Assembly (NCBI RefSeq): GCF_024505145.1 | Contig: NZ_JANIAA010000011.1 | Span: forward strand, 62,001 to 126,000 | From: Streptomyces rugosispiralis | GTDB taxonomy: Bacteria > Actinomycetota > Actinomycetes > Streptomycetales > Streptomycetaceae | Length of the DNA: 64,000 nt | Direction: 5' to 3' | Notes under the pieces: model-generated | The model's database searches: none | Told to the model about the DNA's origin: nothing | The model's input: only the letters and a program-made list of their open reading frames with translations | Part shown: positions 36,147 to 45,003 of the stretch, piece after piece | Layout: each line of letters opens with the position of its first letter | Position numbering within the stretch: the stretch's first letter is position 1 | Translations under genes and position numbers: made by a program

Positions 36147-38810
36147 CTACCCCATGAGGTCCGCCGAGACGACCTCAATGGCCGGAGACAGGTTCTCGGA
36201 CCCGAGGATCGCCACTCCCGCCGGCACCCGAACCTCACGCAATCGCACATCTGCCAGCGATGCCACGTCAACGCTCCCCACAGAGGATTCCAGCGTCAGC
36301 ACCGCAAGATTGGGAAACATGGAAAGCCATTCCCAAGTCCACCCGACATCCACGGCCATCCATAAATGGGTCAACCGGCCGGGAGCAATTACACCCATAA
36401 GATCTTCTTGAGAAATATCTCCGATGACCTTGATCCGAGCCCTGCCCCCATACCTCTGCAATTCACGCAGCTCTCGCTCATTCGAGACCGGAAAGTACAG
36501 ATTCCGCTCGTCAAGATACGCCACCACTTCTTCTCCGAAGTGTGCGGTGTCGAACCTCCCCCACACTCGAACCAGCTCGGCCCGCACACGCAGATCCTTA
36601 TGGCCTCTATAACGAACCAGAACTGGAATCGCCGCATCGGTCGCAATGCGTGCGGCCGCCATAACCGTAAAGTAGTCTTCGTTCGACGCCGTTCTGTGCG
36701 CGGCGGATTTATTCTGGTTCGACAGATTTTGCGGACCGGGCAGTAATTCCAGAGCAACGGGCCCCACGTCTGCCAACGCTCGCGCCTGCTCTGCCGAGCG
36801 GGGAGGAATCAGAGCGGCCGCACGCTTTTGCACCGCATCCCTGACAGCTGGATCCAATTCGGTGGCATGTTCCAGACAGGCGGCCGCCAGCAGATGCAAT
36901 CGATGGCGGCCGTCCATCGATGAGTCGCCTCGCTCCAGCAGACCGTTGAGAAGTCGAACTCGCTCGGCCGGCCGGGCGTGGGCAACGGCCATCCTGATCA
37001 CGTCCTCCCACTGGTCCAGGTGGGCATTTGAGATGAGGAAATCGAAGTCAAGACCCTCAACGGCGGCCTTCGCCCCCAAGTAGTCCTGAAAAGTACGGTG
37101 AATAAAGTCCATTGATCCGACACTCGGCTCGCGCAACAGGCCGCTTCGAACCAACAAGTGCCGATAGATTTCCTCGGGCGACCCTTGATCAGCCACCTGT
37201 GGAATCGCGGGAAGCGACTGCGCCAGCAAGTCCACAGCATCACCTCGGCCCATCTCCACTCGACCATTTCTAATCATCCAGTAGGCAAGCTTCTGAATGA
37301 GTTGAATATGATGAGCTTCGCCGATGCGGATCATCCCGGGTTTGTAGATACCGCGCTCACGGTCACGACGCGAAAGAAGCATGGAAAGTGCCGCGTCGTA
37401 GAGTTCCTTTCGACCATCAGGGAGGTAGCCGCGCCGATCCTGATGTAGAGCACAAATGAGTGCGCACATCAGGGGATTGGCCGCGAGTCGCCCAAGGGCC
37501 TGCTTGGCTTGCACTTCGCCAATCAGTTCCGGGGCATACTGATCGCCGATACCGGCCGCCTTATGCCATCGCCGGATGAAGGATGCCACGTTGTCTCGGC
37601 TCATGGGAGCCATATCCAGTTCGATGAACCCCTCGTCGGCCAACCACTCTTCCCGTACCGCAGAAGGCCGCGATGTAATTAGCCAACGGTTTTTGGGGTA
37701 AGCGGCGAGAAGATCTTGCAGCCATCGCCGCGCGCCCTCTCGCTCATTTTCTGGAACTTCATCCATGCCGTCGATGAGGATCAGACCACGACCCGAGGAC
37801 AAAACTCGGTCAAACCATCCCGTTGGCTGAAGTGTTGCCAGCGGGCAGCCTACCGCCGCAAGGAACTGGTCCGGGGTGGGGAATGACGCTCCGTCTCGGG
37901 TGAGTGCCCGCAGCGGAAGCACGAATGGCACAAGTCCCCATACATAGAGCAGGTGCTCGTCAGGCTCTTCTTGGGTCGCGGTGACCGCGAGCCACTGCAC
38001 AAGAGTCGTTTTCCCCGATCCGGCAACGCCCCTGAGAAGTACTCGGTTACGCCCCTCCAGTACATGATCGGCAGGAAGCAGCAAAGGAACATCACTTGCT
38101 CCTCTGGACGCGGCATCCAAGCTCAGGTAGGCGGCATCCAGCGGCCAAACAGCAGACAGGCCGGGAAGATCGAGCCCGAAAATGGTCAACTTGCCGTACT
38201 TCGACATGATGTACGCGGCGTAACGATCTTCGAAGGGGCTATCCGCCGGCGAGGGAGCCCGAAAGAGTAATGCGTCGACCTTCGCTCGCAGGTCATCGAG
38301 GTGACGACTCTGTTCAACCAGCGTTCTCGGCACGAATTCAGACCGCTGGGTGAAGAAGTGCAGTACGTGGAGGCAAGCGGTGTCCATGACGCTTGCATGC
38401 AGCGTGATCGCGTCGCTTGACAGCCCGAGAGTCGCAGTCGGACTTTGGGATCTAAGACGTTGCGACAAAGCTAAATGTCCAAGGCTTACCGCTTGAACAT
38501 CGTCCATGTCCAGATCGCCAATGGCGCGTAGTGAGTCGGCTACCGCATGAGCGACCGCGCGCAGTTCATAGGACGGGATCCGCCCCTCGACTCCGGTGGA
38601 CTGCACAGCACGTCGCACCAACTCGTCAGCGATCTTCTGTAACTCGCGGTCGGACAGAGTGCGCTTCTCGCCTTTGAACGACACCAGCCCTGAGACACGC
38701 ACGGGCTTGTCAACAAGGCCCGCCCCAGCGCTCTCCGAGACGAACAATCTCCTGACCAGCGGGAACACAACGCTCGAGGCCAAGCGAGCACCAATAGCCG
38801 CAGGTTCCAC
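36147..38810 (-). CDS. NACHT-domain NTPase, candidate defence protein
   Basis: An 887-residue NLR-like ATPase. A helical N-terminal region (about 250 residues, including DRELQKIADELVRRAVQSTG) resembles the helical domains that precede NACHT in many actinobacterial proteins. The NACHT core has Walker A GVAGSGKTTLVQWLA (about 259-273), Walker B GLILIDGMDEVPE (about 340-352) and WLITSRPS. A helical region and a final leucine-rich section (SMFPNLAVLTLESSVGSVDV) could be the sensor. Codon use is visibly AT-richer than its neighbours, suggesting acquisition. Bacterial NACHT proteins can protect against phage. GTG 38810 is chosen as start; an upstream extension to 38933 is less likely. Confidence 0.85.
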   Translation of the reverse strand: MEPAAIGARLASSVVFPLVRRLFVSESAGAGLVDKPVRVSGLVSFKGEKRTLSDRELQKIADELVRRAVQSTGVEGRIPSYELRAVAHAVADSLRAIGDLDMDDVQAVSLGHLALSQRLRSQSPTATLGLSSDAITLHASVMDTACLHVLHFFTQRSEFVPRTLVEQSRHLDDLRAKVDALLFRAPSPADSPFEDRYAAYIMSKYGKLTIFGLDLPGLSAVWPLDAAYLSLDAASRGASDVPLLLPADHVLEGRNRVLLRGVAGSGKTTLVQWLAVTATQEEPDEHLLYVWGLVPFVLPLRALTRDGASFPTPDQFLAAVGCPLATLQPTGWFDRVLSSGRGLILIDGMDEVPENEREGARRWLQDLLAAYPKNRWLITSRPSAVREEWLADEGFIELDMAPMSRDNVASFIRRWHKAAGIGDQYAPELIGEVQAKQALGRLAANPLMCALICALHQDRRGYLPDGRKELYDAALSMLLSRRDRERGIYKPGMIRIGEAHHIQLIQKLAYWMIRNGRVEMGRGDAVDLLAQSLPAIPQVADQGSPEEIYRHLLVRSGLLREPSVGSMDFIHRTFQDYLGAKAAVEGLDFDFLISNAHLDQWEDVIRMAVAHARPAERVRLLNGLLERGDSSMDGRHRLHLLAAACLEHATELDPAVRDAVQKRAAALIPPRSAEQARALADVGPVALELLPGPQNLSNQNKSAAHRTASNEDYFTVMAAARIATDAAIPVLVRYRGHKDLRVRAELVRVWGRFDTAHFGEEVVAYLDERNLYFPVSNERELRELQRYGGRARIKVIGDISQEDLMGVIAPGRLTHLWMAVDVGWTWEWLSMFPNLAVLTLESSVGSVDVASLADVRLREVRVPAGVAILGSENLSPAIEVVSADLMG

Positions 38811-38863
38811 CCATGCCCCCAGACATACGAGAGGACCAGCGTAGAGCACTGCGCGAGCCACGC

Positions 38864-39589
38864 TCAGCGATGAGGGCGCAGTTCTGGTGCGGTGGGGGGC
38901 TGGCCGGTGAGGTTGGTGATCAGCTCGGTGCACAGGTTGCGGAGCTTGACGTTGCGGTGCTGGGAAGCGGAGCGCAGGATGCCGAAGGCCTCCTCAGCGG
39001 TGCACCGCCGCTGGCCCATGATGACGCCGAGGGCCTGGTCGATGACGCTGCGGTGCGTCATGGCGTCTTGCAACTGGCTGACGAAATCCTCTGTGTCGGT
39101 GATGCGCTGGGCCAGAGCGATGGCGCCGGTCGCCTGAGCGGCGAGCGAGCGCAACGAGGTGAGATCGGCCTGTTCGTACGCCTCCGGCGGGGCGGCGTAC
39201 AGATTGAGAGCGCCGCTGGTGTGGGTGCGGGCCGCTATCGGCAAGGAGAGGGAGGAACGCATCCCGCAGGCGACGGCGTAGGCCGGGTAGTCGCCCCACC
39301 TGGTCTCCGCGAGCATGTCGTTGACGAGGAGTTCTTTCCCGGTCCGCAGCGACTGCAGACAGGGGCCGTCGTCCTGGCCGTACTGCTTCTCGTCGAGCTG
39401 CGGTGCCACCGTGCCGGAGCTGACCACGGTCAGCGGCCGGCCATCCCGCTGCAGGGTGAGGCCGGCACCTTGGGCGCGGGACAATTCCAGGGCCGCGTCG
39501 GCCAGTGTCTGCAGGAAGTCTTCGAGTGATTCGGTCTCCAGCAGCCACTGCGTGATGTGGTTGCCGTCGTACGCGTGGTCGGCGCTCAT
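38864..39589 (-). CDS. GAF-ANTAR regulator
   Basis: A 241-residue protein: GAF domain (about 20-160, GAGLTLQRDGRPLTVVSSGT; GMRSSLSLPIAART; SGALNLYA) and a C-terminal ANTAR domain (RSVIDQALGVIMGQRRCTAE). It probably works as an RNA-binding antiterminator triggered through the GAF domain. The start MSADHAYDG is chosen, as residues further upstream are unlike the family. It lies 53 bases upstream of the NACHT gene on the same strand, so joint transcription is possible. Confidence 0.88.
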   Translation of the reverse strand: MSADHAYDGNHITQWLLETESLEDFLQTLADAALELSRAQGAGLTLQRDGRPLTVVSSGTVAPQLDEKQYGQDDGPCLQSLRTGKELLVNDMLAETRWGDYPAYAVACGMRSSLSLPIAARTHTSGALNLYAAPPEAYEQADLTSLRSLAAQATGAIALAQRITDTEDFVSQLQDAMTHRSVIDQALGVIMGQRRCTAEEAFGILRSASQHRNVKLRNLCTELITNLTGQPPTAPELRPHR

Positions 39590-39770
39590 CAAGGGTCCCT
39601 TCGCAAGGCCCGCGGCCTCTCGGTCGGCAGCTTGACGTGCCACCGGGGCAACGGAGTCCAATGTCCGAAGGAACACCGCCGGTGCGGCCACTGCCTGACG
39701 CCGGTGTTCGGACGACGCAGCGTGGCCTGCTATGTCCTCACGAGTACCACGCTGTGCTCCGTGGAATCGT

Positions 39771-39850
39771 ATGGAGATCGGTGCCGATGCGCTTCTCTTC
39801 GGCCGGGTGACTTACGAAACGATGGAGTCGGCGTGGCTCCCGTCGGCGCC
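39771..39850 (+). pseudogene. remnant of a dihydrofolate reductase/RibD-like gene
   Basis: About 25 codons read MEIGADALLFGRVTYETMES, a clear match to the interior of the small DHFR-like RibD C-terminal family. Nothing family-like precedes or follows it, and the frame then runs antisense into the XRE gene. It looks like a decayed fragment. The rest of the gap 39590-39904 shows no gene. Confidence 0.5.
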
Positions 39851-39904
39851 GACGGGAGCGAGGCCCGACGCCGCACCGTCATGGGGGCTCCGGCGGAACC
39901 CGCC

Positions 39905-40780
39905 CTACTTCGTGGGCTCCATGGCTTCCGGGTTCGGACGCCCCGACGGCAGCGCCGGGGGCGCCAGGTCGAGCAGGGCGTTCGAGGTCGCGTCGTCCGC
40001 CGGGTGGAAGGCCCAGATCCTGTGGCCGTCGCTTCCCGGCAGTTCCAGGACGTGCTGGTCGAGTGCGAGCGGTCCGACCCTTGGATGCCGGAACCGTTTG
40101 TGGTCCATCGCCTTCTCATAGAGGCGGTGCTCGCCCCAGACGGATCTGAAGACATCGCTGTGCGCGGACAGCTCCCGCACAAGCTGCGTCGGGCGGGCCG
40201 CCCCCGCTTCGGAGCCGGCCTGTGCGCGGAGGGCCGCCACCATGCAGCGGGCGAGTTCGGGCCACTCGGTGAAAAAAGCCCGTGCTCCGGGGGCGAGGAA
40301 CACCAGGCGGGCATAGTTGTCCCGGGGCTGCAACCCTTCATGAAGAAGATCGCCGAGAGTGTTGCTGTCCTCGATGTCCAGCCATCGGTTCACCAGCAGG
40401 GCGGGCACCGTCATGGAGTCGAGCAGCCGGCGCACGCCCTCCAGGCGATCCGTGCCCATGCGGTTCGCCTCCCCGCCCGCGGCAGTCCCCGTGGCGGAAA
40501 GTTCGCGCAGGTGACGCGCCGCGACGGCGTCCAGCAGCAGGGCCTTGCAGAGGCCCTCCACCACCGCGCGGGACGGTCGGCGTTCTCTCCCCTGTTCGAG
40601 GCGCACGTAGTAGTCGGTGCTGATCCCGGCGAGGAACGCCACTTCGTCTCGCCGCAGTCCGGGCACCTGGCGCTGTGCCCCCACGGCCAGCCGGTGGTGT
40701 TCGGGCCGCACCCGACTTCGTCTGGCACGCAGGAAGGCCGCCAGTGGCGCGCCTCCGCTGTGCCCCCTTGAAACCTGCAT
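39905..40780 (-). CDS. XRE-family regulator with MmyB-like ligand domain
   Basis: A 291-residue regulator. The N-terminal helix-turn-helix includes VPGLRRDEVAFLAGISTDYY and VRLEQGRERRPS; the C-terminal two-thirds is the MmyB-type PAS-like domain (VPALLVNRWLDIEDSNTLGD to GVGPLALDQHVLELPG-like residues). Regulators of this type in actinobacteria often sit divergent from a short-chain oxidoreductase gene, as here with the NmrA-like gene. It probably represses that gene. Confidence 0.88.
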   Translation of the reverse strand: MQVSRGHSGGAPLAAFLRARRSRVRPEHHRLAVGAQRQVPGLRRDEVAFLAGISTDYYVRLEQGRERRPSRAVVEGLCKALLLDAVAARHLRELSATGTAAGGEANRMGTDRLEGVRRLLDSMTVPALLVNRWLDIEDSNTLGDLLHEGLQPRDNYARLVFLAPGARAFFTEWPELARCMVAALRAQAGSEAGAARPTQLVRELSAHSDVFRSVWGEHRLYEKAMDHKRFRHPRVGPLALDQHVLELPGSDGHRIWAFHPADDATSNALLDLAPPALPSGRPNPEAMEPTK

Positions 40781-41076
40781 ATCACCAGCGTAATGACGTG
40801 GCGTTCACCGTGGTGGGGACGGAGTGTGCCGGCTCCCGTGGCGGGGAGGCCCGGCCGGGCGCCGACCGGCGCGACCGGCCTTCCGGGGTGGGTGTACCAC
40901 TCCTACCCGCCCGGTCCGCCGGGTGGCTAACGTGTCGAGCGCCTACCGAACGGTCCGGATTTCAGCCCAGTAACGGCCTTGCCTCCCCTGCCCCTCTCCG
41001 GAAGGGCTCAGGGCGCCGTGTGATCGCGGCTGGCCTCCCGGCACCAGTACAGAACGCCAATGAAAGAGATACGTCG
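40781..41076. other. divergent intergenic region, XRE and NmrA-like genes
   Basis: 296 bases with no supported gene; it must contain both promoters. No clear palindrome stands out beyond GC-rich segments around 40895-40925. Confidence 0.4.
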
Positions 41077-41982
41077 ATGTTCGTCATCACCGGCGCCAGT
41101 GGCCGCACCGGACGGGCCGCCGCCGTGCACCTGCTCACAGCCGGGTACCGGGTCCGAGCCGTCGGCCGTTCGGCCCGGCGGCTCGCCGACCTCGCGACGC
41201 GAGGCGCCGAGGTGTGGGAAGCCGACCCGACCGACCCGGCCGCGCTGACGGACGCCTTCCGCGGTGCGGATGGCGTCTACGCGGTGATCCAGCCCAACTA
41301 CATCCCCGATCACCCCGATTTCGGCGCCTTCCAGGACCAGGTGGCGGCCTCCCTGACCGAGGCGGTATCCGAGTCCGGCGTGACCCGCGTCGTCGGGCTC
41401 AGCAGCTGGGGAGCCCGACATGCCAAGGGCACCGGACCGGTCATGGGGCTCCATCGCTTCGAGCAGCGCCTCTCGACCGTCCCCGATGTCGACACGCTGT
41501 GGCTGCGGGCCGGCTACTTCATGGAGAACCTACTGGACCACATCGACACCGCCAGGGCCCACCACCGCATCAGCGCTCCCTTCGAGCCCGACGTTCCCCT
41601 GCCCTTCATCACCACCGGCGATGTCGGGGGCCGAGCCGGGGAGGAACTCGCCACCGGGACCTGGCGCGGTACGGAGGTCCTGGAACTCCAGGGGGAACGC
41701 GACGTGAGCATGCGGGAAGCCGTGGGCGTGATCGCGAACGCCGTGCGTGCGGACGACTTCACCTACGCGCAGACCAGCCTCGCCGACTTCCACACGGAAC
41801 TCCGCGGCAACGGCGTATCCGTCAACGTCGCGGACATGATGGCCGAGGTCGGCGAAGCCATCAACTCCGGGCACATGCGGATGGAGCGGCCGCGTACCGC
41901 CCGCACATCCACCCCCACCTCCATCGAACGGTTCATCGCGGAGGAATTCGCTCCCCGGTACCGCGCGGCCCGAGCGGATTGA
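41077..41982 (+). CDS. NmrA-like NAD(P)-binding oxidoreductase
   Basis: A 301-residue atypical short-chain dehydrogenase. The dinucleotide motif ITGASGRTGRAAAVHLLTAG is at the N-terminus, and the family's RAVGRSARRLADLATRGAEV and ADGVYAVIQPN blocks follow. It lacks the Tyr-x3-Lys active site of classical SDRs, so it may act as a redox sensor or quinone reductase-like enzyme. AAAGAGA lies about 9 bases before the ATG. Confidence 0.87.
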   Translation: MFVITGASGRTGRAAAVHLLTAGYRVRAVGRSARRLADLATRGAEVWEADPTDPAALTDAFRGADGVYAVIQPNYIPDHPDFGAFQDQVAASLTEAVSESGVTRVVGLSSWGARHAKGTGPVMGLHRFEQRLSTVPDVDTLWLRAGYFMENLLDHIDTARAHHRISAPFEPDVPLPFITTGDVGGRAGEELATGTWRGTEVLELQGERDVSMREAVGVIANAVRADDFTYAQTSLADFHTELRGNGVSVNVADMMAEVGEAINSGHMRMERPRTARTSTPTSIERFIAEEFAPRYRAARAD

Positions 41983-42053
41983 GGATCCTGGCGGGACATG
42001 CCGACGGATTGGCTGAGCACCTCCGTCGGCCGCCGGCGGGCTGCGGGACTCGT

Positions 42054-42842
42054 TCAGACGATCTTGGTGGACCCCGCGTCGACAGACAGGTTCACCCCGA
42101 TCGCACTCGGCATGGCCGGGGAGGCCAGCAGCAGCACCGCCCGGGCGATCTCGGCGGGGTCGATCAGGGTCTCGGTGAGCATCCCGGTCTCCTTCGGCAG
42201 GGCTGCCACCAGCGTTCCGTGGTCGACCCCCATGTTGTCCGCCACTCGTGCGACGTATCCGTCCTCGGCCGTGATCTGCGGCGTGCGCGTCGCTGACGGC
42301 GACACCGCGTTGATGCGTACTCCGGAGGGCGCCATGCGCTCGGCCAGTTGTCGGGTGAAGGCGTTGAGGGCCGCTTTGGCGACAGAGTAGGGAAGCGGCT
42401 CCGTCCCCGGCCGGCGGGCGCTGTCGGAGCTGATGTTGACCACGGCGCCCCTGGCCTCGAGGAGCGAGGGCAGTGCCGCGCGGGTGGTCCGGACGGCCGA
42501 CTCGAAATTGAGGGCGAACCCGTATGCCCAGACCTCGTCCCCGCCGTTGAGGGGATCGCCGAACCCCTCCTGTGGCATCTCGCCGCCGCCGGCGTTGTTG
42601 ACCAGGACGTCGATCCTGGGATCGACGGCCAGGGCGGCATCGACCAGGCGCCGCGGACCGTCGGCCGTGGCGAGGTCGGCGGGGACGAACGTGGCTCCGG
42701 TGGCCTCGAGTTCGGGTGTGCCGCGCCGCGCCGTCGCGGTCACCAGCGCCCCTTCCTGCTGGAATGCCTGAACGATCGCGAGGCCGATGCCCCTGCTCGC
42801 CCCGGTGACGAGGACGCGCTTGCCGGCGAGCTGAAGATCCAT
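42054..42842 (-). CDS. SDR-family oxidoreductase
   Basis: A 262-residue classical short-chain dehydrogenase: VLVTGASRGIGLAIVQAF (cofactor), NNAGGGE, the catalytic Ser in VNISSDSA, and Tyr/Lys in YSVAKAALNAF. The substrate is unknown. CAGGAG lies 6 bases before ATG 42842. It is divergent from a TetR regulator with a strong dyad between them, a normal arrangement for a repressed detoxification enzyme. Confidence 0.9.
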   Translation of the reverse strand: MDLQLAGKRVLVTGASRGIGLAIVQAFQQEGALVTATARRGTPELEATGATFVPADLATADGPRRLVDAALAVDPRIDVLVNNAGGGEMPQEGFGDPLNGGDEVWAYGFALNFESAVRTTRAALPSLLEARGAVVNISSDSARRPGTEPLPYSVAKAALNAFTRQLAERMAPSGVRINAVSPSATRTPQITAEDGYVARVADNMGVDHGTLVAALPKETGMLTETLIDPAEIARAVLLLASPAMPSAIGVNLSVDAGSTKIV

Positions 42843-42875
42843 GACGTGCTCCTGTGGTGGTAAGGACTCAAGTGG

Positions 42876-42915
42876 CATAACTGAAACAGCGGTATCGCAG
42901 TTATGTCAATAACTG
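42876..42915. promoter_or_regulatory. TetR operator candidate
   Basis: The dyad CAGTTAT-GTCA-ATAACTG (42898-42915) and a third half-site CATAACTG (42876-42883) lie between the divergent SDR and TetR genes. The AT-rich content stands out from its surroundings. Confidence 0.6.
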
Positions 42916-42983
42916 CATCATGACTGACTCACTTATCGTTGACGAGGGTAGGGTGACCCCGAGAGTGAGGCAGAGGAGGTGGC

Positions 42984-43622
42984 ATGGGCGAGAACAGCCC
43001 TCCCCGGCGGATCCGGGCGGACGCCGAACGCAGTACGGCGCGCATCCTGGAAGCAGCGGAAACCGTGCTCGCCGCGGACGCCACCGCGTCCCTGGAGCAG
43101 ATCGCGGACGCCGCGGGGCTCGCTCGCGCCACCGTCCACCGCCGGTTCGCCTCCCGCGCCGCACTGCTGGACGCCCTGGCCGAACGGCTCAGCCGGCGCT
43201 ACCTCGGCGGGCTGGCCGAAGCACGGGTGAAGACCGCACCGCCCCTCATCGCGCTGCACCGTGTCACGGAGATCGTCTTCGATCTCAAGCTCTGCCACCG
43301 CTTCGCCATCCAGCTGACCGCGGCCCTCACGCCGGAAGTCCTCGACGGCCTCGACCTGCTCTTCGCCCGCCTGAGAGACACGGGAGCGATCACCGCGGTC
43401 GACCCCGCCTGGTGCCGCCAGGTCTATCTGGCCCTTCTGCACGAGGTCCACGAACTGCCCGCGGACTCCCCGACCCTGGCCTCCTCGGCCACCGCGGATG
43501 AGACCGAGGCGAAGATCGATCTGCTCGTGCGCACCACACTGGGCGCGCTGGGCGGCGGCACGCCGACCGGATCGCGCAGGAGTGCGCCGCCGGCCTGGTC
43601 ACCATGCGGCGATCGCTCCTGA
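42984..43622 (+). CDS. TetR-family regulator
   Basis: A 212-residue regulator with the N-terminal helix-turn-helix TASLEQIADAAGLARATVHR RF (about residues 35-57) and a variable ligand-binding C-terminal domain. It is transcribed divergently from the SDR gene, and the palindrome between them is its likely binding site. The last 20 residues are Pro/Ser/Arg-rich and may be disordered. Confidence 0.87.
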   Translation: MGENSPPRRIRADAERSTARILEAAETVLAADATASLEQIADAAGLARATVHRRFASRAALLDALAERLSRRYLGGLAEARVKTAPPLIALHRVTEIVFDLKLCHRFAIQLTAALTPEVLDGLDLLFARLRDTGAITAVDPAWCRQVYLALLHEVHELPADSPTLASSATADETEAKIDLLVRTTLGALGGGTPTGSRRSAPPAWSPCGDRS

Positions 43623-43743
43623 CGGCGGCGTGGCGCGCCGTCAAGAGTTGGCGAGCACGAGTGCCGACATCCCGGGCATGCCTCCAACTCTGAAGTAGGG
43701 CAATCGATACTTCCGCGGCCGTGCGGTCAAGCCAAGGACTTTC

Positions 43744-43758
43744 GTTCAACTAGTGAAC
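43744..43758. promoter_or_regulatory. dyad upstream of GH16 gene
   Basis: GTTCA-ACTAG-TGAAC, a 15-bp inverted repeat ending 12 bases before the possible TTGACC -35 element. It could bind a regulator of the glucanase; this is inferred from position only. Confidence 0.4.
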
Positions 43759-43810
43759 TCAGCAAGGCCCTTGACCGGCAAGGGCAGGGTCCAAGACAGT
43801 CATTCTGTGT

Positions 43811-43818
43811 GAGCGCTC
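43811..43818. promoter_or_regulatory. GAGCGCTC core, LacI-type operator candidate
   Basis: TGTGAGCGCTCTCT resembles the CebR-type sites (TGGGAGCGCTCCCA) that control cellulose and beta-glucan use in Streptomyces. The outer bases match poorly, so the call is weak, but a glucan-responsive site fits the gene downstream. Confidence 0.4.
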
Positions 43819-43961
43819 TCTCGCCCTCATCGGCGCTTGCTCTGTGCTCACCGTGCCCGAGTCCCCGTAGCCCGATCTCCCGTCACCCCCACGCCAGGAG
43901 CGGGCTACGGGGGCTCGCGCATCCCGTCACTGCGTTCCTTCAAACGAAAGCAGCCCCCCAC

Positions 43962-44933
43962 ATGTTCAGGATCACTCCCTCAGCTACGACGGCGGACGCC
44001 AAACCCCGCCGCCGACGACGCCTTCTGGCCTTCGTGGCCGCCCTGTCGCTTCCGGTGACCGGACTGCTGGCTCTCACGGTGTCCTCCAACACCGCCGCCG
44101 CGGGCGAGCCCGCCGCGGCCGAGTGGACCACCGTCTTCCAGGACGACTTCGACGGCGCGGCGGGCACCGGGCTGAACAAGGACGACTGGCTGTACGACAT
44201 CGGCACCGGCTACCCGGGCGGCGCCGCGAACTGGGGCACCGGCGAGATCGAGTCGGTTACGGACTCGACCGAGAACGTCTACCACGACGGTGAGGGTCAC
44301 ATGGTGATCAAGCCGATCCGTGACGGTTCCGGTAAGTGGACCTCCGGCCGGGTGGAGACCCAGCGCACCGACTTCGAGGCGCCCGCCGGTGGGCAGTTGG
44401 AGATCAGCGCTTCCCTCAAGCAGCCCAACCCGGAGAAGGCGCTGGGAATTTGGCCCGCCTTCTGGGCCATGGGTGCCGACGCCCGCCCGGTCGGGGCCAC
44501 CAACTGGCCGAGCATCGGCGAGCTGGACATCATGGAGAACGTCAACGGGCTGAGCAAGCACTCGAACACCTTCCACTGCGGTGAGTGGGCCGGTGAGTGC
44601 CACGACCCGGACGGGATCACCAGCGATCTGCTGCCGTGCGACGGCTGTCAGACCGATTACCACACGTACTCCGTGATCGTGGATCGCACCGACACCTCCG
44701 CCGAGCAGTTGCGCTTCTACCGCGACGGCAAGGAAACCTTCACGGTGAAGCAGAACCAGGTGTCCGCCGAGACCTGGAAGAAGGCGGTCGACCACGGGTT
44801 CTTCGCCATCTTCAACGTCGCGGTCGGCGGCTCCTACCCGAACAAGGTCTGCGGCTGCACCTCACCGGCGGCGGACACCACCTCCGGCGCGGGGATGAGC
44901 GTGGACTGGTTCTCCGTCAAGGTGAGCAAGTAG
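43962..44933 (+). CDS. secreted GH16 beta-glucanase
   Basis: A 323-residue secreted glycoside hydrolase. An arginine-rich N-terminus and a hydrophobic helix (LLAFVAALSLPVTGLLALTV) form a long signal peptide ending near residue 47 (AAA/GEP). The GH16 active site GELDIMENVNG supplies E187, D189 and E192, and WPAFWAMG precedes it. It probably cleaves beta-1,3 or mixed-linkage glucans. Six cysteines are present near the C-terminal half. No carbohydrate-binding module is attached. Confidence 0.92.
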   Translation: MFRITPSATTADAKPRRRRRLLAFVAALSLPVTGLLALTVSSNTAAAGEPAAAEWTTVFQDDFDGAAGTGLNKDDWLYDIGTGYPGGAANWGTGEIESVTDSTENVYHDGEGHMVIKPIRDGSGKWTSGRVETQRTDFEAPAGGQLEISASLKQPNPEKALGIWPAFWAMGADARPVGATNWPSIGELDIMENVNGLSKHSNTFHCGEWAGECHDPDGITSDLLPCDGCQTDYHTYSVIVDRTDTSAEQLRFYRDGKETFTVKQNQVSAETWKKAVDHGFFAIFNVAVGGSYPNKVCGCTSPAADTTSGAGMSVDWFSVKVSK

Positions 44934-44954
44934 CGCAGCGCGCATACATCCGGG

Positions 44955-45003
44955 TAGCGGAGCGCCCGGTCCCGCCGACGCGGTGGGGCCGGGCGCTCCG
45001 CTA
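44955..45003. terminator. bidirectional terminator, GH16 and MarR genes
   Basis: Perfect 15-base arms TAGCGGAGCGCCCGG and CCGGGCGCTCCGCTA around a 19-base loop lie between the convergent genes. The arm overlaps the MarR stop codon. Confidence 0.75.

Larger units (their letters stand above)
43623..43961. other. intergenic region upstream of the GH16 gene
   Basis: 339 bases without a supported gene. It contains two dyads (listed separately) and TTGACC at 43771-43776, which could be a -35 with a poor -10 about 17 bases downstream. Confidence 0.45.
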
